A stretch of DNA of 64,000 nt from Marinobacter zhejiangensis (GTDB taxonomy: Bacteria; Pseudomonadota; Gammaproteobacteria; Pseudomonadales; Oleiphilaceae), in NCBI RefSeq assembly GCF_900114775.1, contig NZ_FOUE01000004.1, forward strand, positions 1-64,000, in the 5' to 3' direction. Each line of letters opens with the position of its first letter. Positions within the stretch are counted from its first letter, which is position 1. The notes under the pieces were generated by a model that was given only the letters and a program-made list of their open reading frames with translations, did not search any database and was not told the origin of the DNA. The position numbers were made by a program, and so were the translations under genes. This document shows positions 1-7,999 of this stretch, in pieces.

Positions 1-135
1 CCCTTCCAAGATGAGATCTCCCTAAGGCCTCGAGCCTTCTTAAGAGCCGTTCAAGACCAGGACGTTGATAGGCTGGGTGTGTAAGCGCTGTGAGGCGTTG
101 AGCTAACCAGTACTAATTGCTCGTGCGGCTTGACT
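1..135 (+). rRNA. rrl: 23S rRNA, 3' end (partial)
   Basis: The sequence closely follows the 3' end of bacterial 23S rRNA, including the helix around GACGTTGATAGGC, GTGTAAGCGC and the terminal GAGCTAACC-GTACTAAT block. The gene begins left of the window. The 3' end at about 135 is set by alignment from memory to the E. coli end and could be off by a few bases. It is the second-to-last gene of an rRNA operon, with 5S rRNA following after about 77 bases. Confidence 0.95.
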
Positions 136-212
136 ATATAACACCCAAGACAATTGCGGATAACGCGAAATCGCTAAGCTCTTTCTCATCCTTACCCAGT
201 GATCATCAGTTT

Positions 213-330
213 TGCCTGACGACCATAGCGGTCTGGAACCACCTGATCCCATCCCGAACTCAGAAGTGAAACAGTCCTGCGCCGATGGTAGTGTGGCGTT
301 GCCCATGTGAGAGTAGGTCATCGTCAGGCT
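213..330 (+). rRNA. rrf: 5S rRNA
   Basis: About 118 bases match the 5S rRNA pattern. TGCCTGACGACC at the 5' end pairs with the 3' TCGTCAGGC to form helix I. The conserved internal blocks CCGAACTCAGAAGTGAAAC and GCGCCGATGGTAGTGTGG are present. It sits directly downstream of the 23S gene and upstream of a strong terminator. No tRNA lies between 23S and 5S or after 5S. Confidence 0.97.
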
Positions 331-340
331 CCTAATACCG

Positions 341-377
341 AAACCCCAGTACAGCAATGTGCTGGGGTTTTTTATTT
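341..377 (+). terminator. Rho-independent terminator of the rRNA operon
   Basis: The stem AACCCCAG/CTGGGGTT closes a loop of about 12 bases and is followed by a T-rich run (TTTTTTATTTT). It lies 10 bases after the 5S rRNA, so it most likely ends the rRNA operon. Minus-strand transcription from the next gene would approach from the other side. Confidence 0.9.
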
Positions 378-480
378 TGGATCGAGGTCCAACTGTCCAC
401 TACCTCGGCCCCCATGTGACCAGCCTGCCAACGGCAGGCGCAGGACGTCGGAGCCTAGCGACACTACGGAGTGCAACCCT

Positions 481-1254
481 TCAGGGCTCCTTCTCTATAA
501 GCTCGACCATGCCAGCAACAATTCGATGTAGCAGGCTCATTTGTTCATCAACCTGGTCTTCTAACTGGGACACATGGTCTTCAAGCTGGGATAGATGGCG
601 CGACTGCCAGACCACCAGCGAGAGCAGCAGTACAACGCTTGCGAAAGAGGCGAAGCTGATCATGCGGAGTTTGGCTCGTTGACTGTGAAGCTCTTCATGA
701 AACTGCTTTTGAAGGGCAGACACGGAGTGTCGCAAGCTGGTCAGTTCCTCGTCATTTTCCTCAAAGGCAACTTCAAGGGTGGACATCCGTCCAAACAGGC
801 TGTTGGCACTTTGTTGGGACACGTCAGCCAACCAAGGGGCAGGGGATGTTGCTGAAAGCTCGGCGGCTGGCTCGGTGAGCGCGGCGGAATCCAGGATGCC
901 GTCCAGAGTACGAAGAAGCTGAGCCCTATCAATCTGTTTGCCGACAACTCCTGCCGCACCCAGTGTTTTGGCTTCCCGCCGATAGCGTTCAGCATTCTGA
1001 GAGGTATACATGAATACCGGGATGCCTTTCGTCTCCGGCTGCCCCTTCAGCTTTTTCAGCGCCTCGAAGCCGTTCATGCCGGGAAGGAGGTGGTCCAGAA
1101 AGATGATGTCGAACGAGTTCTTTGCCAGCAGAGGGAAGGCCTCTTCCGCTGATGCCACACTGCTCGTGGTGAGATCTGCCCGTTCAAGAAGCCGGGACAG
1201 CATAATTCGGGCCGTGGATGAGTCGTCAACAATCAGAGCGTGACCGCGTGACAC
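481..1254 (-). CDS. Membrane-anchored response regulator (REC domain, transmembrane helix, coiled coil)
   Basis: A protein of 257 residues. Residues 5-118 form a receiver domain: acidic pair D10/D11, phospho-acceptor D54 in the context IIFLDHLLPG, T84 and K106. No DNA-binding output domain follows. A linker leads to heptad-like charged sequence (about 155-190), one hydrophobic segment (about 198-216), then a short coiled coil with a duplicated SQLED motif (222-240). The predicted topology is a cytoplasmic N-terminal receiver tethered to the inner membrane, with a short tail on the far side. The start is GTG at 1254, chosen because GGAGG lies about 9 bases upstream; an ATG in between is out of frame. 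It lies 210 bases downstream of the coupled kinase genes, so it is probably a partner in the same signalling pathway (inference). The target is unknown. Confidence 0.85.
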   Translation of the reverse strand: MSRGHALIVDDSSTARIMLSRLLERADLTTSSVASAEEAFPLLAKNSFDIIFLDHLLPGMNGFEALKKLKGQPETKGIPVFMYTSQNAERYRREAKTLGAAGVVGKQIDRAQLLRTLDGILDSAALTEPAAELSATSPAPWLADVSQQSANSLFGRMSTLEVAFEENDEELTSLRHSVSALQKQFHEELHSQRAKLRMISFASFASVVLLLSLVVWQSRHLSQLEDHVSQLEDQVDEQMSLLHRIVAGMVELIEKEP

Positions 1255-1328
1255 TATTCATTTCCTCCACCAAATCACGGCAACACCGGAACATCCGTGT
1301 TTTGTACTGTAGTTGATAGCACGGGTAT

Positions 1329-1345
1329 CAGCACCAAGGGTGCTG
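1329..1345. promoter_or_regulatory. Perfect inverted repeat in the gap before the membrane-anchored receiver gene
   Basis: CAGCACC-AAG-GGTGCTG is a perfect 7-base palindrome with a 3-base centre, about 75 bases upstream of the GTG start of the receiver gene. It could be an operator, or a hairpin in the transcript from the upstream kinase. On neither strand is it followed by a good T-run, so a terminator is less likely. No convincing -35/-10 pair was found in the 210-base gap. Confidence 0.3.
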
Positions 1346-1464
1346 TTTCCTGGGGGGCAGACTAACACCCCCGACCCTGACTTTACACTTGATGGCTCCA
1401 CCGGTCCCGGGCAAACGCGGGAATGTGTGAGGGAGTTCCTTTTGGCGCTATGAGCGTTCTCCCC

Positions 1465-2181
1465 TTAGGGTAGCCATATCTCAAAGATGCCGCCCCCAAG
1501 CTCGCCACCGTTACGTACGCGGATGAATCCACTTCTATCTCCGTCGCGGTGAAGGCTGGCGACGGAAGATGCGAAGAACAGACCCAGGCTGGTACTGCCG
1601 CTGGCGAAGTTGAGTGACCTGAAGCTCACGGGGCCATCTTTCTGCATGTGTTCAGGATACCCCTCCCCATCGTCCTCAATCCCAATGACCAGATACCCAT
1701 CCTGTTCCCGTGCCGTCAGTCGAACCCGGGTACGGGTATAGCGAATGGCGTTGTTCACTGTGTTATTGAGTACCCCAATCAATAAATCATCATCGAAGTA
1801 GCCATTGATATCGTCGGCAACGATGTCATACGCGATATCGTGGCCTGTGAGGAGAGGGCGGTGGCGTGCCAGTTGGCTGGCGAGAAAGTCGGGGACAAAG
1901 TGCTCTTCGATGTGCGCTGAGAGGGTTTGTTCGCCGAGTCGATAGATTCCCAACAGCTGAACCAGGTCACTGTGAACTCGTTCTGCCTCATATTGAAGAG
2001 TGTTGAAGCTACGGCTGTCCGAAAGGCTTTCCGAGTGCTCGTGACGGAGTTCGTCCAGCGAATTAAGCAGCATACCCAGGGAGTTTTTCATGTCGTGAAC
2101 GGCTGAAGCGATAACCATGGAAAAGTCGATGGCTTGCTCTTTCGCTTCGGCTCGTCTGTTGTTTGAAACGTTGTCGGTCAT
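1465..2181 (-). CDS. Short soluble sensor histidine kinase
   Basis: 238 residues from the ATG at 2181. This start overlaps the upstream stop as ATGA and is preferred over a longer in-frame ORF that would run into the upstream coding region. The protein is essentially a kinase core: H-box ASAVHDMKNSL with H29 as the likely phospho-site, N-box NNTVNNAIRYT (about 139-149), G1 motif EDDGEG (169-174) and a G2-like SLGLFFASSVA. There is no transmembrane helix, PAS or other input domain. The start/stop overlap implies translational coupling to the REC-TPR protein, which may supply its input or receive its phosphate. Family membership (HATPase/HisKA) is clear; the signal is unknown. Confidence 0.88.
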   Translation of the reverse strand: MTDNVSNNRRAEAKEQAIDFSMVIASAVHDMKNSLGMLLNSLDELRHEHSESLSDSRSFNTLQYEAERVHSDLVQLLGIYRLGEQTLSAHIEEHFVPDFLASQLARHRPLLTGHDIAYDIVADDINGYFDDDLLIGVLNNTVNNAIRYTRTRVRLTAREQDGYLVIGIEDDGEGYPEHMQKDGPVSFRSLNFASGSTSLGLFFASSVASLHRDGDRSGFIRVRNGGELGGGIFEIWLP

Positions 2182-3821
2182 GGCTGTAGAGACTCCAGCT
2201 TTTTCACCAGCGCCTTGTAGCGAGGGTATTGGCGGTGTTGCTCGGGGAGGTTGGCTACCCTGGCAAGACAAGTCTGGCACTCGGTGAGGCAAGCCTGACG
2301 ATCGCCCCCGCTGTGGTACTGCTTCATAAGCACCTGAACCAGGTTAAGGTTCAGGGCCGTGTGAGAAGGGACAATGCTTAACGCCCTTCGAAATGCGTCG
2401 GCAGCGCCGTCAAGGCTACCTTCTTCAAAGGCCTGGATGCCGGACTTGTTTAGGTTCCGGGCCTCCATTTTCTGGCGGAACCCGACTGGCTCGTCAAAGA
2501 GGGCTTCAATTTGCTGAAGAACCTGATTGTCATGCTCAAAGCGTTGGGCCAGTCTGCCCAGAATCGATCTCGCCTTGTCGGCGTGGTTTATTCGGAATAG
2601 GGTCCGGGCGTAGTCGAGGCTTACATCGGCCGACAGTTCGTCCAGGTCGGCCAGCTCATTGGCGATTGACGACAGCGCTTGCTCTGCCTCCGTGATCTGT
2701 CCTTGGCCAGCGGACAGTCGCGCATCAATCAACTGGCTCCTCACGGAAGCTTCCGGTACATCAGGGAATCGTTGTTGCATCCTGGCGAGCGCGGATCGGG
2801 CTTCGTTGGCCTGTGCCTGGCCGGTGTCACTGGTGTCGCCATCACTCAGCTCGCACAGTACCGAACCGAGTGACAGGTAATGGCTGGCCTGGTCATGGAT
2901 GGAATGAGCACCGAGCTGGACGGTCTTGCGCCAGGCCTGGGATGCCGTCGTCATATCGTGATTGGCTTGGGCTACCGTCGCCAACTGTTTTTGCCGAAGC
3001 AGTGCATGGGGAGAGAGTTCCGTGGCCTTTTGCAGGGTCTTCTGGGCGGGAGCCAAACGCCCCTGCTGGGTCTGCGCTTCAGCCAGCAGATCATACCCTT
3101 CCATATAGTCGGGATGATCCTCCACCAGCGCTTTCAGTACCTCTATTGCGTCATCAAAGCGTTGATCTGCGAGCAGGACTTTGCCTTTTCCGAGGCGCGC
3201 CCAAGACAGGTCCCGTTGTGCCAGAACGTCGGCATAGATCTTTCCCGCATGGCTAAGATCGCCCACCCGTTGATACAGGTCGGCCAGGGTTTTCAGCAGC
3301 CAGGTCTTATAGCGGGGAAATCTGGGTATCGATTGCAGGCACAGGGTAATGGCTTCCGGGTAGTTCTCCAGGTCAATGGCCCGGTTGATCGGAAGCAGGG
3401 CGCGGCGTTGTTCCACCAGACTGACAAGTCGCTTTTCCAGCATGGCCCGGTTGATTGGCTTGGTGAGGTAGGCGTCCGGCTGGTATTCCCGTGCGCCCAT
3501 CACCATTTCCTTTGAGGTTTCCGCGGTAACCATCAGGAAAAGAGACGCTCGTTTCAGCAACTTCTTATGCCTCAGCTCCTCAAGAATGTGTTGACCATTC
3601 TTGCCTTCGCCGAGGTTGTAGTCACACAGGACAACGTCAAAATGCTCATAGGTGCAGCGCTGTATGGCGGCGGCGGCATTGTTGGCGACGTTAATGTGTT
3701 CGGCGCCAAAAGAACGGAGCATCTGGCGCATCGACAGCCGGAAACTTTCGAAGTCATCAATGATGAGGTATCGAAGTTTCTTGAATGGGTTGTCGTGTAT
3801 GTAGCTTGACGATCCGGTCAT
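2178..3821 (-). CDS. Response regulator with C-terminal TPR repeats
   Basis: 547 residues. The N-terminal receiver (about 16-135) has D22/D23, phospho-acceptor D67 in VVLCDYNLG, T99 and K121 (LTKP). From about 140 to the end the protein is alpha-helical with tetratricopeptide-like repeats, for example the segments beginning WARLGKGKVL, GYDLLAEAQT and AADAFRRALS, so the output is probably protein-protein contact rather than DNA binding. The start at 3821 overlaps the stop of the hybrid kinase gene (TCAT on the plus strand, ATGA on the coding strand), and its own stop overlaps the next start in the same way. The three genes are therefore almost certainly co-translated. A regulator or scaffold role in the phosphorelay is inferred. 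Confidence 0.9.
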   Translation of the reverse strand: MTGSSSYIHDNPFKKLRYLIIDDFESFRLSMRQMLRSFGAEHINVANNAAAAIQRCTYEHFDVVLCDYNLGEGKNGQHILEELRHKKLLKRASLFLMVTAETSKEMVMGAREYQPDAYLTKPINRAMLEKRLVSLVEQRRALLPINRAIDLENYPEAITLCLQSIPRFPRYKTWLLKTLADLYQRVGDLSHAGKIYADVLAQRDLSWARLGKGKVLLADQRFDDAIEVLKALVEDHPDYMEGYDLLAEAQTQQGRLAPAQKTLQKATELSPHALLRQKQLATVAQANHDMTTASQAWRKTVQLGAHSIHDQASHYLSLGSVLCELSDGDTSDTGQAQANEARSALARMQQRFPDVPEASVRSQLIDARLSAGQGQITEAEQALSSIANELADLDELSADVSLDYARTLFRINHADKARSILGRLAQRFEHDNQVLQQIEALFDEPVGFRQKMEARNLNKSGIQAFEEGSLDGAADAFRRALSIVPSHTALNLNLVQVLMKQYHSGGDRQACLTECQTCLARVANLPEQHRQYPRYKALVKKLESLQP

Positions 3822-6800
3822 GGTCTTCGCTGTTTCAGTAACTTGTTGACCAGCGCTCTTAGAGCCGCTGGTTTAACCGGTTTATATAGAACCTGATAGC
3901 CACGGACAAGTGCATCCTCCTTAACCTCTGCCCCCAGGTAACCGGTAATGAGAATGCCTGGCAAGTCTGGCTTCAGGGTGGAGCGGATGGCATCCATGGC
4001 ATCGAGGCCATTCTTGTCATTGTCCAGCTGGTAGTCCGCCAGGATGATGTCGGGGGCTGTGTTGCCCAGCTTGGATTGGGCGTCTTCAAGGCTTTCTGCG
4101 GCCGTCACGCGGCATTCCCAGTTTGTCAGCAACGCCTGCATGCCTTGAAGTATCTTGGCATCGTTATCAATGCAAAGTACGTGCAAGCCCCTGAGCGTAG
4201 AGACGCCTCGTGGAGGGGCCTTCTGGCTAGGTTCGGCGGGTTTCTGGACATCGCAGGGCGCGATAGGGACGGTAATGCTGAAAACGCTTCCTTTGCCCTG
4301 TATCGAATGCACATTCACCGGATGATCCAGCATTCCGCTGATACGGTCGACAATGGCCAGCCCCAACCCCAAGCCTTTGCTGTCCTGGCCATGCTGCAGT
4401 CGCTTGAACTCTTCAAAAATGTGGGCCAGCTGGTCTTCGGGAATGCCGGGGCCGGTATCCCAGACTTCAATTCGCAGGAAGCCCTTCAATCGCCGGCAGC
4501 CCAGCAGAATTTTTCCTGTGGGTGTGTAACGAATGGCATTGGACAGTAGGTTCTGGATTACCCGCCTGAGTAATTTGGCGTCTGAACGGACCCAGGCGCT
4601 GCTGGTGACGACGTTCAGTTGTAGACCCCGGTCGGCAGCAATGGCTGAGAAGTCCGTGGTCAGATTTCGCAGCATATCGCTGATTGGAAAGCGGCTGATC
4701 ATCGGTTCCAGGGCGCCGGCATCCAGCTTGGATATATCAAGCAGGGTACTGATGATTTCTTCGGCAGCGCTCAGTGAACTGTCGATATGCTCTACCAATT
4801 CCGCTGTTTCCGGGTTATGGGTTTTTCCCGACAACGCTGAGGTAAACAGGCGAGCGGCGTTGAGTGGCTGAAGCAGGTCATGGCTGGCCGATGCAAGAAA
4901 CCGGGTTTTACTCTGGTTGGCCTGTTCAGCCACCGATTTCGCTTTGAGCATCTGTTCATTAATGACCTGCAGTTCCTGAGTACGCTCCTTGACCCGTTGC
5001 TCCAGGTAAATGTTGGTTTCTTTCAGGGCCAACTCGGTACGACGCATGGCGGTAATATCCTGAAATGTGGTCACGTAGCCTCCCCCTGGAATCGGGCTGC
5101 CTTCGACCTTGATGACCGTTCCGTCGGGCCTTTCCCGCTCGTAAGAAACCCGCTCGCCGTTGCGCATGCTTTCACTGCGGTTCTCGATAATCTCGTCGAT
5201 CTTGCGCGCAGGCAGGTTTGAGCTGGTGAGGTTGTAGCGCATCAGCTCCTCAATCGGGCGCCCGACCCGGACAAACCCTCTTGGATAGGAGAATAGTTGC
5301 AGGTAACGCTGGTTCCAGACCACCACCTGTTGCTGATGATTGATCACCGCGACGCCCAGGCTGATGTTTTCAATCGCGGACTGTAGCAGTTCCCGGCTGA
5401 ACGTCATGGCCTGAGAGGCTTCGTCAACAATGCTGACGACGTCCTCGATCTGCATGTCCCGGCCGGTGAGGGTGGACTCCAACACTACCCGGGCGGTGGA
5501 CGCGCCAATAACTGAGGCCAGTTGCCGCTCAATGTATTTCATGAGATGGGTGGAGGCCGGCCGTTGTGGTGACAACCGAATGGCGTTGCGGCGCTCATAG
5601 TTACGAAATAGCGCGTCGGCCTTTTCTTCACCCATGAAACGGTCGGCCAGGGCTTGCAGGTCTGAGGTCAGGATCTCGCCTTCCCAGGCCTGGTGCTGTG
5701 GGGTTTCGGCCCGTGGCTGTGGGTCGTGGAAGAACGAAGCAATCTGGATTTTTTCCCGGACCCGCTGCCGGGTGACCAGGGAGAGGAAAACATAGATCGC
5801 CGTATTCAGCCCAAGGCTCCAGATAATCCCGTGGCTGATCCGGTCCATCTCCAGTCCCATCAGCGCGGTGGGGCGGGTCCACTCCAGGCCCAGGATGCCG
5901 TTCTCAATCAGGTTGACGTTGAGCCAGCCTGTGGACTCAAGCGCAGGAATCAACATGGTGTAAAACCACATCAGGAAGCCAATCAGCAGTCCCCAGAAAG
6001 CACCAGTGTGATTTCCGTTACGCCAGAGTGTCCCGCCGACGAGTGCCGGGCCAAACTGCGCTGCAGCGGCGAACGAAAGCAGCCCGAAGGCTGTCAGGCT
6101 GTAGTCTGCGCTTGCTAGCCGGTAGAACCCGTAGGCTGTCAACAAGACCCCGACAATGGCGATGCGGCGAATGCTCAACAGCAGGCGGCTGAGGTCGTCG
6201 CGCTGATTCATGCGTGGCCTGAAGAATTTCAACAAGGCCGGCATCACAATTTCGTTGCTCACCATGGTTGCGGTCGCAATGGAGCAGACGATAACCATGG
6301 CTGCAGCGGCTGAAACCCCGCCAAGGAACGCCAGGATGGCAAGCCAGTGCTCACCAGCAACCACGGGGAGGGTCAGAATCAGTGTGTCCGGGTTACTGCT
6401 TTCGGCGCCAGGGGAGAGCAGGCCTGCTGCAGCGATGGGAATGACAAAGGCGCTGGCAATCAGAAGGTAGGCGGGCATGGCCCAGCGCGCCACATTGAAG
6501 TCCCGGTGGTCGGTATTCTCAACCACCATGACATGAAACTGTCGGGGCAGGCAGAGAATGGCAAGACTGGCTACCAGGGTTTGGGTGAGGAAAGCGGTGG
6601 AGTCAAAGGTGCCTGTCGTGAGCTGGCTGGTGAACCCTGCCAGGGATACCTGGTGAAAAAGGTCACCAAAACCGTCGTAGAGACTGAAGCCGACAAAGAG
6701 CCCGACGGCGACAAAGGCGAGGAGTTTGATGAACGACTCAAAGGCGATAGCCTGGATCATGCCCCGGTGGTGCTCGGTGGACTCCAGGTGCCGTGTTCCG

Positions 6801-7336
6801 AACAGGATCGTGAAGGCGCCCAGAACCAGAGTGACATACCAGGCAGAGTCGGCCCAGGGCAATTGGCGCAATGTATTGTCGGAGAGGTCTGGGCTTGAGA
6901 GGACATTGAAGCCCATCGATATGGCTTTCAGCTGGAGTGATATGTAGGGCACGCTGCCAATCAACGCCACCAGGGCAATCAGCGCTGCCAGGGATTGGGA
7001 TTTTCCGTAGCGAGAGGCAATGAAGTCAGCGATGGAGGTGCTGTTGTTGCGTTTGCTGATATAGATGATGCGCCGGATCAGTGGGGCGCCGAACAGGAAT
7101 ACAAGCAACGGCCCAAGATAAATCGGCAGAAAACCAATGCCTTCCTGCGTGGCCCGTCCCACGGCGCCGTAGAAGGTCCAGGAAGTGAAGTAGACGGCCA
7201 GGGACAGGGCGTAGATATTGGTTCGGGCAAAACGCTTACGGTAAAGCCCCGGGTGGCGGTCGCCCGCCCAGGCGATGGCAAACAACAGCGAAATGTACGT
7301 GATGGAAATGAGGACTAACAGCCAGCCGCTGAGCAT
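3818..7336 (-). CDS. Hybrid histidine kinase with Na+/solute symporter sensor domain (CrbS/MxtR-like)
   Basis: 1172 residues. Residues 1 to about 500 are a multi-helix sodium:solute symporter (SLC5) domain. A linker resembling the STAC domain follows (about 560-640), then PAS (about 645-760), a short coiled coil, HisKA with phospho-H819 (SASHDLLQPLNAAR), HATPase (N-box QNLLSNAIRYT near 932, G1 WDTGPGIPE near 962, G2 GLGLGLAIV near 990) and a C-terminal receiver with D1101 (ILADYQLDND). This architecture matches CrbS/MxtR, which control acetate utilisation in Vibrio and Pseudomonas; a small carboxylate as signal is inferred from that family and from the symporter genes upstream. The LuxR-type partner CrbR is not in the window. 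The start ATG lies at 7336, only 60 bases after the preceding gene. Confidence 0.92.
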   Translation of the reverse strand: MLSGWLLVLISITYISLLFAIAWAGDRHPGLYRKRFARTNIYALSLAVYFTSWTFYGAVGRATQEGIGFLPIYLGPLLVFLFGAPLIRRIIYISKRNNSTSIADFIASRYGKSQSLAALIALVALIGSVPYISLQLKAISMGFNVLSSPDLSDNTLRQLPWADSAWYVTLVLGAFTILFGTRHLESTEHHRGMIQAIAFESFIKLLAFVAVGLFVGFSLYDGFGDLFHQVSLAGFTSQLTTGTFDSTAFLTQTLVASLAILCLPRQFHVMVVENTDHRDFNVARWAMPAYLLIASAFVIPIAAAGLLSPGAESSNPDTLILTLPVVAGEHWLAILAFLGGVSAAAAMVIVCSIATATMVSNEIVMPALLKFFRPRMNQRDDLSRLLLSIRRIAIVGVLLTAYGFYRLASADYSLTAFGLLSFAAAAQFGPALVGGTLWRNGNHTGAFWGLLIGFLMWFYTMLIPALESTGWLNVNLIENGILGLEWTRPTALMGLEMDRISHGIIWSLGLNTAIYVFLSLVTRQRVREKIQIASFFHDPQPRAETPQHQAWEGEILTSDLQALADRFMGEEKADALFRNYERRNAIRLSPQRPASTHLMKYIERQLASVIGASTARVVLESTLTGRDMQIEDVVSIVDEASQAMTFSRELLQSAIENISLGVAVINHQQQVVVWNQRYLQLFSYPRGFVRVGRPIEELMRYNLTSSNLPARKIDEIIENRSESMRNGERVSYERERPDGTVIKVEGSPIPGGGYVTTFQDITAMRRTELALKETNIYLEQRVKERTQELQVINEQMLKAKSVAEQANQSKTRFLASASHDLLQPLNAARLFTSALSGKTHNPETAELVEHIDSSLSAAEEIISTLLDISKLDAGALEPMISRFPISDMLRNLTTDFSAIAADRGLQLNVVTSSAWVRSDAKLLRRVIQNLLSNAIRYTPTGKILLGCRRLKGFLRIEVWDTGPGIPEDQLAHIFEEFKRLQHGQDSKGLGLGLAIVDRISGMLDHPVNVHSIQGKGSVFSITVPIAPCDVQKPAEPSQKAPPRGVSTLRGLHVLCIDNDAKILQGMQALLTNWECRVTAAESLEDAQSKLGNTAPDIILADYQLDNDKNGLDAMDAIRSTLKPDLPGILITGYLGAEVKEDALVRGYQVLYKPVKPAALRALVNKLLKQRRP

Positions 7337-7374
7337 AGTGGAGCGATCTCGTTACCCTGTCAGAAAATACGGAA

Positions 7375-7390
7375 GCCGGCCAGGGCCGGC
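7375..7390 (-). terminator. Weak hairpin after the two-helix membrane protein gene
   Basis: GCCGGC-CTGG/CCAG-GCCGGC forms a compact G+C-rich hairpin just 3' of the unknown membrane protein gene. On the minus strand it is followed by TTCCGTATTTTCTG, an interrupted T-run. It may attenuate rather than stop transcription into the hybrid kinase gene. Confidence 0.4.
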
Positions 7391-7396
7391 AGGTTG

Positions 7397-7900
7397 TCAG
7401 AAGCAGGCTGCGATAAATAGCCGGTCGTCATCGGCAAGCTTTCGAAGCTGCTCTACCTGGGGGTTGCCTTCGTTGTCCAAAGGAATCAGTTCCTGGGTTG
7501 CGCAGTTCAGCAAGTGAACCTGCTTGCTTACCGCATCAGTATAGGACTGTTCGAAACGGTACAGGTAAAACATGTGAACATCACGATCGTTCGGTGATGT
7601 TTCGATGCTGTTGGTATCGATCACGGTAAATCCGGTCACTTGGGGGACCACGTAGGTCCAGGGGCGTAGGGGATTCTTCAACTGCTCCTGCCCGACGACC
7701 AGTGCTTCCGGGGGAAGCTGGGATGTCTTGTGCTCAAACCAGGTGTACTCCCCATGAACCAGGTAACCCAGCATGCCGAGCCCGGCAAACACCGGGATAA
7801 GCCACTTTGGGGCTCGTTTGCCTGTGATTGAGCGGATACCAAGTGCAATACCGGCAGCACCCAGGCCGGCAAACACCGTTGCCACAAATGTCCAAAACAT
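7397..7900 (-). CDS. Unknown membrane protein with two N-terminal helices
   Basis: 167 residues from the ATG at 7900, chosen because AAGGAAG lies about 7 bases upstream; a longer in-frame ORF would run through the terminator of the preceding gene. Two hydrophobic helices lie at about 3-22 and 32-49, separated by a short basic loop (RSITGKRAPK). A soluble domain of about 115 residues follows, with several aromatic residues and two cysteines (CATQ near 143 and the penultimate residue). I do not recognise the family. The gene sits between the acetate-type symporter and the SSS-hybrid kinase, same strand, suggesting an accessory role in transport or sensing (inference only). Confidence 0.75.
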   Translation of the reverse strand: MFWTFVATVFAGLGAAGIALGIRSITGKRAPKWLIPVFAGLGMLGYLVHGEYTWFEHKTSQLPPEALVVGQEQLKNPLRPWTYVVPQVTGFTVIDTNSIETSPNDRDVHMFYLYRFEQSYTDAVSKQVHLLNCATQELIPLDNEGNPQVEQLRKLADDDRLFIAACF

Positions 7901-7915
7901 AGTGATAACTTCCTT

Positions 7916-7951
7916 AAAAAAAACGGGCCTCCTCACTGAGGAAGCCCGTTT
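7916..7951 (-). terminator. Rho-independent terminator after the symporter gene
   Basis: On the minus strand AAACGGGC and GCCCGTTT pair around an inner CCTCAGTGAGG hairpin and run into eight T. It lies about 50 bases after the stop of the symporter gene and directly before the ribosome binding site of the next gene. It separates the transporter operon from the sensing genes. Confidence 0.88.
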
Positions 7952-7999
7952 GGGGTCAGCAACTTATAGAGTGAACTCTAATGGATGCTGCATTATTGC

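Noticed and set aside
423..439. Terminator for the anchored receiver gene (GCCTGCC-AAC-GGCAGGC)
   Set aside because: The 7-bp stem is perfect, but no T-run follows on the minus strand and the loop of 3 is tight. It was not strong enough to list.
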